A stretch of DNA of 64,000 nt from Wuchereria bancrofti. Taxonomy: Eukaryota; Nematoda; Chromadorea; Rhabditida; Onchocercidae. Positions 11,989 through 26,345 of the stretch are shown piece after piece. Where the stretch lies: positions 1,767 to 65,766 of the forward strand of contig SSBO01000009.1 of the NCBI GenBank assembly GCA_005281725.1. Reading direction: 5' to 3'. Position numbers and translations under genes: made by a program. The stretch's first letter is position 1. Each line of letters starts with the position of its first letter. The notes beneath the pieces are model-generated. The model saw only the letters and a program-made list of their open reading frames with translations, did no database searches and was not told the origin of the DNA.

Positions 11989-14329
11989 TTTATTAATTAA
12001 TACTAAAATTTATAGATTTTTCTACGGTGATGTAAAATTGGTTGAATTAATTACTTGAAAAATATTAATTGAATTGATTACTTGAAAAAAATAGGAAATA
12101 AAACAAAGAAGCTTAATGTAGTAACAATTAATCCAAAGGACGAACAAAATAAAAAGTGAAATGGATTATACATTAATTTTAAAACATTCCAATAATAATC
12201 AATCAACATCAAAATTATTAAATAAAATATCACTAAAAAATGCTACAAAATGATATAAAATTTTTATTTTCAAATTTATACTTATATATTTAGGAAATTT
12301 TATAACAATGTTATTTTGTAAAAATGCATTACAAATAATACTTAACAAATTTTATAATAAAATTTATCTTTAAAAGTTATTTTTTTTTAAATGATAATAA
12401 AATTAAAAAAAAGAAGAAAAAAACGAAAAAGTTGCGTTTTTTTTCTTCCTAAATAGTAGTTTAAAAGAAAAAACAAGAAATAAAATTTGAATATTTAATA
12501 GTATTTTAATATTTTCAACTATGTAAACAATATACGTTCATAATATATACATGTATTTATTTATATATATGCATTGATATATAATACCGGATTATCGAAT
12601 TAAATGTGAAACAATTTGAGTTCCTTTTTACTATCTGCCAATTAAGTACAAATTGAACAGGATATTTTGTAAAAATTATGCAGAAATTATCATCGAACTA
12701 TTATTATAAATCCATCCAACAACAATATTAATAATTGAAGATATTCTATTTTAGCATGAACTATTTTAAAATTATAATTGTAATCCATTGATATTTTCAA
12801 AATTTTACAATTGTTTATTCTCATGTATTAAAAGTGAAAGTGAAAAGTGAACAATTTAAAAATGAAATAATTAAAAATATCGCAAATATGTTCAATTTTA
12901 TAAATTGTCCATTTTTCAAAGATATTGTGGAACTTTTGTCATAAATATTCATTTTTAAAGTATATGTAAATGCGAAGAATTTTATAATTATCTTTTTCTA
13001 TCAAATATATCAGTATTTGTTGAATTTATATCAATGAAATAATAATTTATTCTAATATATTTGCTATCATATTAAATGCTTTTCTTTTCATTTTCTTTAT
13101 CATATATTAAATTTATAAATTTCAAATTTTTTATAGAATATATAAATTATATGCGCAAAAAATTATAAATTATTTATACCTATTTTGAATAAATTTTGAA
13201 ATCAATTTTTATTTCTGCATATTGTTGTTATTGTTGCTATTATTATTACTATCGTTTTAACTATACTATTATTATCGCTACTATTATTATTATTATTGTT
13301 ATTATTATCGTTATTGTTATTATTATTTGTAATAAAAGAAAGAAGAAAGAAACGAAACAAATTTTTCCTATATTTTTTCCATAAAAACAAATACATCAAT
13401 CAATCAGTGCTAGTTTAAATTGCCAAAATGGCTTTTTGTGTTTAAGCCACGTGATTAAGCACACATTAATGAGAATCAAGTTAATGCTTTAGTAATAAGA
13501 AATTTAAAATTATTGCACTAAAATTATTTCAATCGATTTTATCTATTGAATTGTTGTATTACATTTAAAATAAGTTAAAATTATTATACTAAAATTATTT
13601 CAATTGATTTTGTCTATTGAATTGTTGAAATTTTATGTAGTGAATTGTTGTATAACTACATTTAAAATAAGTTAAAATTATTATACTAAAATTATTTCAA
13701 TTGATTTTATCTATTGAATTGTTGAAATATTACTTTATGGATTTACTCTCATTTGCATACACAATTATCATCACAGTAATATTTTCATTATGTAAAATTA
13801 AGCGGTTTCTTTTTTTTTTGCCTTTGGTAACTTATGTTGATTTTATTAATTAGTGATATATATATTTTTTAAATTGTTTACAAATCAACTACTTACATTA
13901 AAAAACAAAACAAAAAATTTATTTCAATCAAACAACAACTTTTTTTATTGTAAAAATTTAAAAAAGTTAGCGGTAAGCGCAAAATTACGGCGAAATACAA
14001 TGGAGCAAAGATGATAAATACATCATTATTAGATGAATTTTTAGATAAGGCAATAAGGTATTATTGCTTTTCCTTCATTGTATACAATAAAAATTTCAAT
14101 TTTACAACAAATTATTAAATTTAGAATTTCATAAAAAATTATTCATTTAATTATTATTTTACAATAGATTATTATTGTCTTTACGGGAAAAAAGTTAATT
14201 ATTTGTTAATATTGTTAGAATGATTTTCATTAAATCATAATAAAATTATTGGCGATATTTTGCGTAAAATTTAAATATGAATACTTTTTAATCTTTATCA
14301 TTTATCAATTGTAATGATAATGAAATTAA
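11989..14329. other. Intergenic AT-rich stretch with simple repeats
   Basis: No gene supported. It includes a TTA/TTG-type trinucleotide tract at about 13220-13335, whose apparent open frames on both strands are low-complexity only, and a triplicated minisatellite at about 13505-13727. Confidence 0.5.
13505..13727. repeat. Three copies of a 51-bp minisatellite unit
   Basis: Units beginning near 13505, 13575 and 13673 share the core ACTAAAATTATTTCAATTGA followed by TCTATTGAATTGTTG, with one to three substitutions. Copies two and three also share the preceding ACATTTAAAATAAGTTAAAA. Spacing is unequal (about 70 and 98 bp). Confidence 0.75.
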
Positions 14330-17300
14330 TTAAGCAATAAAATATGGCGCTGAAAGCAATATTCCGCACGATGAAGCAATAATAAATATTGTAAAAATAT
14401 ACAAGCATAAACGATCAACAACAATTGCTGCAAATTTCCAATTATTTGCTTTTGCATCATCTTTTTCTGCATCCATCATACGTTTAGTTATCATCTAAAA
14501 ATTAATTAATTAATTAATTTCTATTATTTTATAAAACATTAACAAACATTATTCTTGCTTCTTCTTTTTCTTCTTATTCTTTTTATAGTATAATATTTGT
14601 TTTTTTTTTTTTTTCAAAAAAAAGTTTCTTTCTAACATAAACTTATTTCATTAATAATTTATACTTTAAGTTATTTTTTCACTTTTAAAAAAAAACGAAT
14701 TTTTGTTTTTTTAGGAGAATAGAAATTATTTAGAAAAAAAATATTAAAATATTTGATTCTTTTATCAATATCTTATTCATTCATTGCAGTATCAATTAAT
14801 AAATTAATTTACTGTGATCTATCGCAATGCTATATTCCTATACTTTTTTTTTTTATTAAATTTAAAAAATTTACTTTAAGTTCTTGATAAATTCGTTGTA
14901 AAATAAGCAAAGTAGCCTGTTGGCCAATATCGATGGATTTATTTGTATGGCTCAGTGTTGGTCCATTAAATACTGTTGAAATTGGACTTTTGCCATTGGA
15001 AATACCGCTCATATACTGACAAACTCGACATTCAACATCCACTGAATTAGATCTGAAATATTTGTAAAATAATATTTCATTAAATTTTGTTATAATTTTT
15101 TAAAATAAATTTATCAATATTTGGTGTTTTTTAAACTTTTTCTAGCATTTTTTTGAATAAATTGAAGCGAAAAAAAAACTGAATCAAATTTGAACATATT
15201 CAAAAATTTTTTCCTATTATTTTTTTTTAATATTTTCGTATTGATAAATAAAAAAATAAATGATAGAAAAAGAAAAAGAAAAGCAAAGGGCAAAGTAAAT
15301 TATAAATATACAAATAAGTTTGAAAAAAAAATTAAATAATAAGCAAACATTAAATACCTAAATAAATATCAAGTATTTAAACAAGCCTTAAAAATAATAA
15401 TTAAGTAATAAACAAAATATTAAGTACCTTAAATAAATATTAAATATTTAAATAAACAATAAAAGTAATAATATTGTAACGATTAAATTTTGTATTGTAT
15501 GTTTTATTTCATAAAATTTTACATCGTATATTCTGATTAATAACCAATTCACATCATATATTCCAATTTTTTAATTAATTTTCTTTTTTTTGAATTTAAT
15601 TAATTAATTAATATATTATTACCTTGAGCATGATTCAGCTTCTTTAATATTTCTCATAAGTGATTCGCTGTGTGGTGTTGTTCTTGGCTTTGTACATGGA
15701 AATAATGATGGTAGAGCTTTCCATGATAGATGAACTCCTGGCCGATTTATTCGAAGTAGATATGGTAGCCAATAAAGTAGTAATGTCTTTGTCTGATATT
15801 ATTAAAATTTTTTTTTTTTGAAAATTTAAAAAAAAAATTTTTTTTTTTGTTTAAATTATTATTTTTACAAAAATATACAATTAACTGATTTGCATTCATT
15901 TCTTATTCATTCATTTTTCTCTTCGTCAAAATTAACATTTTTAGTATTACAATAAAAAGAAATATCATTTGCTTATTTTTTAAAAAAAAAGAAAAAAAAA
16001 AAACGAAAAGAAAAAAAAATTTTTTTCTTTTTTTGTAAAATACTAACCAATGTACCCATTTCATGTGTTTCAGATGTTCGATAATGCAAATTTAAAACAT
16101 AGACGGTAAAAACAGTTGATGCCGTAACAACGATCATACAACAAGAAAAAAATATTCCTAAAATTATAACAAATAAAAATACAAAATTAATGTTTAATCA
16201 ATTTTTTACTAGAAAAAATTTTAAAATAATTTTTCAGCTGTATAAGAAGAAGAAAGGAAATTCTCATTTATTTTATTTTGTTGAGTTTATTTTGTTTAAA
16301 TTTTGCAGAGCAGCGAAAGGACAGGTACAAGAGTTACTGATAAAAAAATGCGACTGGGATAACTAAGCAGTGATAATTTTGATAATCAAATAACAATAAA
16401 AATCATACATTTTGTTTGATACTAATAAGTAATAATTTGTTTTCAATTAATTATTTATTTACTATAATTAATTATTTATTTTTTTATTTAATTAATTATT
16501 TATTTTTTTATTAATTATTTATGTTAGATAAATCTATGTTGGATTTAATTAATCAATTTATTTAAGCTTTAATTAAAGAAAGAATAAGGAATTTGGTTGT
16601 TTTATTTATATCCTTTCTTCTTAAAGCTTTTTTAAAGTTTTTAAAATCTTTTTAAATGTCTCATAATTTATGCTATTGTCTAGATTTAGCCTTTTTTTTC
16701 ATCCTCTGTCCCAGGAGTTTACATATTTTTCTGGAATATAAAATAAAATTTTACAGGAATAAATAATAGGAATTTATATTCTCCTTATATATTTTTATTT
16801 AATTATCAAATAAAAATTGTGAAAAAAATATTGGAATGAAAATATGTAACCTAAAAGTGGCACTGCTTCTGAGGTTGGCGGTGACATTTCGGATACAACG
16901 CTAAGAAAAAAGCATATTGATAAGAGCACTGTTATCTCTGCAAGGAAAAAAAGTTTTTTTTTTTTTAAATTTTTTGCATAAAAATTTTTATTCTAATATT
17001 AACAAATTGAAATTATCATTTATAAAAATTTGGTATTTCATTTTTAATCATTTATAATGTTTACAATAAAATTCTTTAATTTAACTTAAAAACAAAAATA
17101 TTAAATTTATATTCAAAGTTCCTCTGTCAATTATTGAATTAAAAAAATTGAATGAAACTTTTTTTCAATTTAATCATTATCTATTATTAATATTTGGAAG
17201 CACAATTTAAGTAGCAACGAATATTTACAGCAAAATTTTGAAATGCTGTCATATGTGCTTATATTTTATAAATCTTTGCATTAATTTTGTAGAATTTAAT

Positions 17301-20300
17301 GTAAATTAATAAATTGTGTCCTTTTATTTTATTACAGAAATAATTTTTAAGTTATATTTTTAGAGAAAAAAAAAACAATTAAAATAACAACTGATTTTGA
17401 GAGAACGAATATACTTTTTAAGACTTAAACAATTTTATCGAAACTAAAACATTCTAATATATAATATATATCATTGAAAATAGCAATAATAATTAATTAA
17501 TTCAATAATTAATCATCTATTAAAATAATTGATAAATTTTTTTAATATTTAAAAATATACGTAAGGTGATCTTTTCACCAGCATCAGGTGGCAGTGTAAA
17601 ACCGAGTAATGTCATCATTGTTGTTAATATGCAGGGCATTATTAAATTGAAACCTAAAAATTTACAAATTTAATTAATTTTAATATTTTGACAAGGTATA
17701 CTTTTCTATTTTTTATTTCAAAAAATTCTTTTACAAATAATTTTGATATAATTTGAAAATTTAACAACGATTAATTTAAAATAGTACATATATAAAGTTT
17801 TAAAAAATTTATAATATGTAATTAAAATATAAATATAGAAAAGAAAAAATAGAAAACAAAAAAAAGAAAATATAATAAAACCATAATATAATGTACGACG
17901 TCTTAAATGCAAATAAAATTTGAGGTCAGGATATGGTTCTGGACAACATTCATAAAATTTCACTGTTCTTGATACAGTGGTCACTGAAAGCATGATTATG
18001 AATTTTTTTGATCTTTTAAAATTTTAAATTAAAAAAAAATTGGCTAAATTTGGGATGAATTATTTTACTATATTTCAAATATTACCATTTTTATTTCCTT
18101 TTTCCAAGTAATTGAATAAAGTTATTTCTTTTTTTAAATAAAAATATTATTGATGCTTACTGGGTAATGCCCATTCACCGCTTGGCATATATTCAGAAAT
18201 ATCAAAACCACCCTTTCCAGGTTGTAAATCTAATTTATCACCATCATATGTCCATGAACCAAACTGAAATTTATTTATTTAATATTCATTTAATATTTTG
18301 CATCACAAAATTGAATTAATTATATTATTTATCAAACAATGTAAAATATTTTTGAAAAAATTTACGTTTACATCTGTGATTTTCATGAAGAAACTGATAT
18401 TTCCGGAATTTTTTATATATGTAATAAAAAATTGTAAATAAGAATAATTTCCACTTTTTTTTTCTCTTTTAATTAAATCAATCATAAAGTGAAAAAAAAA
18501 GTGAATTGATATATTTTATTAATTTACCATATTTATTTATCATATTTAAATAACTTGCTTATAATTTTGGTCAATAATCTAATTCTGATGCATACTGATT
18601 TTTGAATTGCAAATTATTCATAATAATATTTGATATAAAGTTAAATATTTGTTAAAAAGATAATAATTTTGAATAATAAAAAATACATAGTGATATTTAA
18701 TATAAAAATCGGTGATTTTGAAATTGTAAAATAGTTTGAATAACGATGAATTACTATTATTCGATGAATGAAAAGCATGAAAAGAAAGGGACGAAAATGG
18801 AAAGCTTAACCGAATGATATATTGGTTTCTTCACGATGAGCAGACCATTCATTCCTTCTCCTTCCCCTCATCCTTCTCCCTCTCTTCTCATCTCATTTTA
18901 TTGAATTTAAATCTAACTGATATACTTATAATATTAATCCAAAAGACTTCTATGATTAATTAATATACATTAAAATCATAAATCATTGTTAAATATCATT
19001 CGTATAACTTTAAACATTCAATGAAGACAAAAATGATGAATTAAACTGCCTCTAACATAAAATTGTTATCAGAAAATATAATGTGCAAAATATTGATTAA
19101 AACAAAATAGAGAAAAATAATTTTTGAAAATGATAAATTAATCATTTTAGTATATTTGTATGATATAGATGAATCGATTTTAGGATAATAAAAATAATAA
19201 ATTAATTAAGTTTTAATTTTGTTTTTTTTTTTTTTTGATTTAATTTTGTTATAATAAATTTTGCTCTATTTTAGAATTCTACTATATATGATAAGTTATT
19301 TAATCATTTGATAGCAAATTCGATAAATTTTATGATAATAACTGATTGTTTAATTAGTTTTAAAATAATAACTGATAAATTTCACTTGAAATAAACAATT
19401 AATCATTTTTGGTAATTTATTTTGAAGAGCAAATAAGTAAATGGATTAATTAATTTGAATAAAATGGCTAATCTAAGAATAATTCTTTTATTATTTCTAA
19501 TGAGAAAACTAAAGCAGTTAACATTTAAATGCATTGCTAAAAACTTTCTTGCATTTGAAATTGTTAATTAAATTGGAAATCAACTTTGCCAAGTTTACTA
19601 ATTATTTTATAATACAGTGTAAAAATGTGCTACTTAAAAAAAAAAACTTAGTTAATTTGAAGATTGCATAAGAAAATTTCTTCTGAAAAAATTTTGAATT
19701 AAAAATATAATTCATAAACATCAAAAAAATATTTTATAACTTGCTACAAACTAGCAAAAATGATTAATTAAAAATTAAATTAATATTAAATTGAGCAATT
19801 TTTCAATCAAATATTTTCTTCTTATTTCACATTTATTGAAAAAAGGAAAAAATTTGTAAAAAATGAAATAAAAATTAAATGAAAATATAAATTACCTTAA
19901 AGAAGCAACGTTGCTCATCAAACGGAAACCATTCGATATTAATTTTACAACTAATTTTAAAAATAGCAGGTGGAATCCATGAGATATCGCCCGTATTGTA
20001 AACAACCATATTAGTTGGATATGTTGAATCAAAATTTGCATCTACGCTGTAGTAATAATACTTTACTAATATTTTAATAATTTACTAGTAATTACTTGTA
20101 TTTATTAGTATTATTTTAATAAATTTAACATATTTAATAAAGAGAAAGAAATTTTTTTTTAATTACTTTTTTAAAAAAATAAAGAAAAATTAGAAAAATA
20201 AAAGTAAAAAAAATGTAACTTAATGGGCAGAATTTAAATTTAATTAAAAATTTCTGAAATTAATTTAAAAAAAAAGAAAGCAAGAATGTCAAAATAGAAG

Positions 20301-22063
20301 TGATATATCAACTTAAAAAAATATATACTTATATTTGTATTTAAAAAGTTATAAAAAAGTTAAAGCTAGAAAGTTATATATAAAAAAGAAAGAAAAGCAA
20401 AAATTTATCCATAAATTTATTTGTTGATATTTGATAATAGTTAAGAATAGTGATAATTATTTATTAGTGCAACTCCAAATGTAAACAAACTCTATTGATA
20501 ACAAAAAGATAATATCATTTAACTTAATGTTATCGCTTATGTAAAATTAAGAAAAGTGTAACCTAGAGTATAATTTAGCATAAATTTCATATTATTTCAA
20601 TTTCTTTTTTCTTTTTGTTAACAATTTACATAAATCTATTTTGTTAATTAAAAGTTTAATTTTTGAATCAATTAGTTTAAGTAATATTTTTTTACCTATT
20701 ATAAAGTAAAACATCTGGTTTCCAAATTTTGCCAGCTGGAAAACGAACATCCGTTATATTTCCATATTTATTTTTATCCCATCTAAGTTTATAATCATTC
20801 CATGCCTGCAAAATAAAAAATAAATTAAAAAGGTAGATAATAGAATATAATTTAATTTGTTCATTATTAAACAATTTTAATCCTAACACCCTCAATTAAT
20901 TTCACAATAGCAAAATATTATTTTAAAACTAAATGCAATTATTAATAAGAAATAAACAATAATTTATTTCTTAAATTAAATTTATTAATTCAAATTTAAT
21001 ATGCTATTTGTTTGATCTTTTTCATGTTTTTAATAAATTCATCTCAATGATATATTATAATATTAAAGTATTTAATTTAAATAATATGTAATTATTCAAA
21101 AATTTAACTTACAAAATCAAGCCATGCATTAACATAAACAATTTGATTTTTCTCGTCAACATCAATAATTTGTTGTAAGGATACTTTTAAATAAACCTAA
21201 ACAAATTAATAAACTTTTCGTCCTTTCTTTAGTAAATTAATAAAGATGAAAAATTAAATTTAGTCCATTTTTTTGTTGCAAATTTAATTTGTGTTATTAT
21301 TTATAAAATAAACAAATGATAAGATTAAATTTACTAAAAAGTTCATGCAAATTAGAAAAAAGAAAAACTTTAAATGGAAAAATTTTAACATTATTATCAT
21401 TAATATCATTATTATTCATATTATCACTGACATAAATATAATAATGTTATTAGCATTATCAATGTTATAATAATATTTGTTTATCAAAATACATATAAAA
21501 TAAACTTTTTATAAATTGTATAAACAACTAAAAACAAAATTAATAAAAGTAAACTGTAAATATAAAAAATAAATTCAAATTGATATAAAAAATAAATAAG
21601 TTGCAAATAATATATAAGCAATATTGCCTACACACTAAAGAAAAAAAGAAAAAAAATTAAGAGATTAAAAAATTAAAAGGAAAACAAAAACTAACCACAA
21701 CAAATTTAAAACAGAAATAATTAATTAAAAATAATATATAAGCAATATTGCTCGTATATTCAAAGAAAATTTAAAGAATTAAAAATTAAAGAAAAAAATT
21801 ATTTAAAAACAATACATAGGTAATAGTGCTGTATACTCAAAAAATAAAAAATAAAATTTAAAAAATTAAAGAAAAAAAAAACTAACCACAACAGGTTGTG
21901 AATGATTTTGTACGGGGCGCTCTAAACTATTATAATTTTTCATTAAATCATCATAAAGTCGTCGTTCATGATAACTACCAGTAATAATCATTTGTTGAAA
22001 TGGAAAGAATGCGATTAAATAAAAGTATCGCACTAATAAATAATTAAACCACAATTGTAACAT
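14330..22063 (-). CDS. acr-16: Nicotinic acetylcholine receptor alpha subunit, ACR-16 type
   Basis: Twelve exons on the minus strand: 21887-22063, 21113-21196, 20696-20805, 19896-20046, 18161-18263, 17882-17983, 17561-17653, 16851-16937, 16048-16157, 15623-15792, 14875-15052 and 14330-14494. All phases agree and give 509 residues. It is a ligand-gated cation channel subunit of the homomeric, levamisole-insensitive N-type receptor known from nematode muscle. Seen in order: hydrophobic leader (1-30), loop with WNDYKLRW, Cys-loop C157/C171 with 13 residues between, vicinal pair YECC (C221-C222) typical of alpha subunits, TM1 with FNLIMPC, GEKITLQITVLL at TM2, VPLLGIFF into TM3, a long M3-M4 loop ([19 protein letters not shown]) and TM4 ending SAPYFIA. 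These match C. elegans ACR-16 closely from memory. The start is the only upstream ATG giving a leader; the exon 6 donor (GTTTTA) is weak. Confidence 0.95.
18264..19895 (-). other. Long intron of the acr-16 gene
   Basis: This 1.6-kb intron, between the Cys-loop exon and the next, is AT-rich. A brief less AT-rich patch lies at about 18770-18900 with a CCTTCTCCTTCC-type tract. No exon with usable splice sites was seen inside. Confidence 0.5.
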
Positions 22064-25000
22064 CCGGTTGAACGGTTTTTTAATTTTTAAGATTTCCTTC
22101 TTTTGTTTTTTTTCCTTCTTTTTTCTTTTTTTTTTTTTGTTTGCTTGTTTATTTATTTGTTTTTTTTACTTGTAATACAGTTAGCCGGAATGATAGATGT
22201 AAAGGAAAGATAAAACAATAGGAATTAGTTTATCTTTGGAGCACCAATTTTTGCTTCGTTCCTTCTTGTCGCTTCAACTAAAAAATAAATAAATAAAAGA
22301 TTTAAAGGAAAAAAGAAAGAAAGAAAGAAATAATATTTGTACATATCATTTTGTTAATTTTTAATTTTCACACAAAAATAATTCATTTTTATAACATACA
22401 ATATTTGATAATAATTAATAGCTAAAATTAATTGTTATTAATTATCATTTTAATAATATTTTAATCTTTCGTTTTAATATGGATTATAAAAAATTTTTCC
22501 GTTATCTCATTTAATTGTTGCTAATGTATACGAAAGCTTTCAAAATTAATGTAGAAAAAAACGAGAATAATTTTTGCTAATTTTTTTTATAGATTTTTGA
22601 AAATTTTGTTAATTTTTTTACAAATTTCAAAAGAAATGAAAAAAATTTTTTACAAATTTTTCAAAAAAAAATTAATAATTCTTTTTTGGAAAAATTTTGG
22701 AAAAACTTTCCTGAAAAATAAAATTAAATTTAGAATTAGAAATACTATCAACAAAATTAGCAAATAAAAACTAAAATGCACACTTTAATGATGCTTAAAA
22801 CTAAACAGTTTGAAAATTTAACACTGATTAAAAGTAATTAATATAAATATATTAGTGTCAGTTGNTCCTGAAAAATAAAATTAAATTTAGAATTAGAAAT
22901 ACTATCAACAAAATTAGCAAATAAAAACTAAAATGCACACTTTAATGATGCTTAAAACTAAACAGTTTGAAAATTTAACACTGATTAAAAGTAATTAATA
23001 TAAATATATTAGTGTCAGTTGGTATTTTACACAAAAATCTATAAGTGAAAAAAAAAAATATTTTTGAAATTGATAATAATTTTTTTTCTTTTACTTTCTT
23101 AACTTTATCATTTTCTATTTTTAATTAAGTGTAAATTTATCGATATATTGCAACAGTTATCAGTAATCATTAATCAATAATCACAGCAATCATTGTTGAT
23201 AATGCTATATTAGATGATAAGATTTAAATTATCATTAACTACTCATTTCTAAGAAAATAGTCATTTTAACAACTGTTTCAACAATTTCTCTGATCATACC
23301 GCTAACTAATTAAAATATATATATTGCACATTTCAATTTCAAAAACATACCATGCATTCAATATTAAATATTTATTTACTTTTACTCACTTACTTATTTA
23401 CTTTATTTACTTACATATTTACCATAAAAATTCCAAAAATTCTTCCTAATATTTGGTTACAATTTAATCAAACTTAAATTTATTATACATCCATAAATAT
23501 TTGTGTATAAATTGAATTTTATAGCATCGTAAACATTCAATATAAATTGACTCAAAAATTTTTCAACGTTATAAGAAAAAAATGATGTAAAAATTGATAT
23601 TTATTTATTTATTACTTATTTATTTACTCATTGATTTATTTAGTTATTTGCTTATTTATTTATTTACTTATTTGTGTACTTTTTATTTATTTATTTTTTT
23701 CTCAACGCATATTTTTTGTTCATCTCATCCATCAATTTCACTATGAAATTCATTCGTATTTTTTTACAAATTAAAACTTTAAAAAAAAAAGTGCATCTGT
23801 TTACTGAAGAAAGAAATATAAAAGTTAGAATAAGATTTTTAAAAAAGAAAAAACGAACAAACTCTTCAAATCTCACTCAATAAGGTATTAGTAGAAAAAA
23901 AAGTGAATGAATAAATTTTTGGTTTTCCAATTTTTTTTTTTCTTTCTTTGCTTCCTTGATTTAGTATCTTTTGAAATTTCTAAATTATTCGATGATGTGG
24001 CAAAAAGGAAAACTGAAAAAAAAAATTATAAGATGAAAGAGGCAAAAGAAATGGTTTATTCATTGATTTAACATTGATTTTTTAAATAATAAATAAAATT
24101 TGAAAATTGTGCTAATTTTAATTAACAAATATTTGTTTCATCATTTTTTTTTTAATGAAAGAGAAAATATTAATTGAAAATTACGATTAATAATTTTGAG
24201 CATTTTAATATTTATTAAAAAAAAATGCATAAAGTAGCAATTAACAATATTCATTTCTTATCACAAATCTATGCTAATTATTTATTTGCTACAATTATTC
24301 ATTTAATTATTTGCAATACAAAATCACAAAAGTTAAATAATTAACTTTAATCTTCATTAACTATTACTTAATTCATAACAAATAATTAAAATTACCCAAA
24401 TATATCCCTGTAATTATTTAATTACTGATAATAACTGATAATAAACCATTTTATTAGGCTAATAATTTTCTATGCTTCGAAAGCAAAGTTAAAAAAGTGA
24501 ATAATTAATTAAAATCTTTCAGTAAAATAGTATATTAAAAATAAAATTACAAAATAATATACGATCAGCTCTCTCTTTTCTTTATTTGTTTTTCCTAATT
24601 AAAATTTTTTATATCACAGAATTATATTTGTTTGGAATAATGAGAAAAATAAAAGAGATGAAAGATGCTATAAAATTTGATAATTGCGCACATAAATGAA
24701 ATTTGTGGTATTTTTCTTTATTTGGAATATTTTTTTATTATTTTAAAAGAACTAAAATATAAAAAAGAAAAAATGAAGAAGGAGCAGAATATGAGAGAAA
24801 GTTGAAAATTATAAATATAACAAAACATTTATGAAGTGAATAGAAACGTAAAAAAGACGTAACCATAATAATTGACGTGTAATTTTCACGTATAACAAAT
24901 ATTTCATTTGACAGGTAATATTTTTGTAACCTTATCATTTCTTAATTTGAAATAAAAATATATAATATGTAAATGGTGTAAAAAATTATTTTTTTAAAAA

Positions 25001-25910
25001 AAAATTATTTTTTTAAAAGATTATTTTTTTAAATTAAAGTTTTTGCATTTAAGATTCAAGAAATTTACTTTTTTTTTATTTGTTAAGATTTAATAAATTA
25101 ATTGCTGCATCAAACATTATTTTTTAGTAATATAATTAATGCATCAAACAGTAATGACATATATTGTAAAGTTTAATGAAAATAAAATTAAAGAAATTAT
25201 CAAAATTCGTAAACTTTGCAAAAATTTCGATTTAAAATTGCAACGGTTATTTAATATAATTGAAATTTACATATTTCTTGTTTTCTTCTATTATCAGTTT
25301 TTTATCATATTTATTGCTATCATTTCTTATCTATTATTATTACTATTTGCAAATATAAAAAAAAAATATATGTTTATTCGCATGTTTCTTTCAATTCTAT
25401 CGCAAATTTTTAAATTTTAAAAATATGATAATAAAGTGATAATAAAATAATCTACTACGAAATTAACTTAAAAGAATAAATTAATTTAAAATTTCAATGC
25501 GTTTATTTTATTTTTTGTCTATTGCAGGTTCTTTTTTCTGGAGCTTTTTTAAGTGAAAATTCTTTTTATCATTCTATAGATTGACTGATTGATTAATTAA
25601 TTAATTAAAATTATCAAAAATTAATTATAAAAAAGAAATCGTAGCAAATTTTATTTTCTTTATGTGATGCAGAAAAGAAAAATGCCAAGTAATGATAACA
25701 TTTGAATTAATTAAAAAACAAAGGTGCATGAAAAGAGGACGATAAATAGACCAATAGATAAATGAATAGATTAATTGATTAATTAATTAATTAATGGATG
25801 GATGAGAGTTAGTAAAAGGAAAAAGAAAAGTATTCAAAACTGGCCAACTACTATTTTTTTTTTTTTTTTGTTGCTAATCAAATAATTCCCTTTAAGGAAT
25901 TTCAATTGAC
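22064..25910. other. Gene-free region upstream of acr-16
   Basis: AT-rich with poly(A)/poly(T) runs, TTTA repeats (about 23600-23695) and the duplicated block at 22709-23021. Promoter elements for acr-16 should lie here but none could be recognised. Open frames at 23674-23883 and 25139-25420 are compositionally simple and have no splice context. Confidence 0.5.
22709..23021. repeat. Exact 156-bp duplication on both sides of a single N
   Basis: Bases 22709-22864 and 22866-23021 read the same in a base-by-base comparison; the only base between them is an N at 22865. Perfect identity in otherwise diverged AT-rich DNA, with an ambiguity between the copies, points to two contig ends that overlap but were joined without merging. 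Confidence 0.9.
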
Positions 25911-25911
25911 A

Positions 25912-26345
25912 AAATAAATTATACGATATATTTACTTTATGAAAATAAATTACACGTTACGCTTACTTTATAAAAATAAGTTATAGAATATATTAATTTA
26001 ATGAAAATAAGTTATACGATATACTTACTTTATAAAAAATAAATTATATGATATACTTACTCTATGAAAATAACTTATACGATATACTTACTTTATAAAA
26101 AATAAATTATATGATATACTTACTCTATGAAAATAACTTATACGATATACTTACTTTATAAAAAATAAATTATATGATATACTTACTCTATGAAAATAAC
26201 TTATACGATATACTTACTTTATAAAAAATAAATTATATGATATACTTACTCTATGAAAATAACTTATACGATATACTTACTTTATAAAAAATAAATTATA
26301 TGATATACTTACTCTATGAAAATAACTTATACGATATACTTATAT
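25912..26345. repeat. Tandem repeat, 63-bp unit built of two half-units
   Basis: The word AAATTATATGATATACTTAC recurs at 26041, 26104, 26167, 26230 and 26293, exactly 63 bp apart, and the later copies are nearly identical. Each 63-mer holds two related halves, one with TATATGATATACTTACTCTATG and one with TATACGATATACTTACTTTAT. At the left end (25912-26035) the halves are more diverged. Homogenised copies toward the right suggest recent expansion of the two-part unit. Confidence 0.9.

Noticed and set aside
13196..13399. Open frames on both strands rich in Ile/Tyr or Asn/Asp
   Set aside because: They are produced by TTA/TTG triplet repeats; no splice partner or initiation context.
25912..26345. 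CRISPR-like regular array
   Set aside because: Repeats are contiguous without unique spacers, AT-rich, and the organism is a eukaryote; it is a plain tandem repeat.
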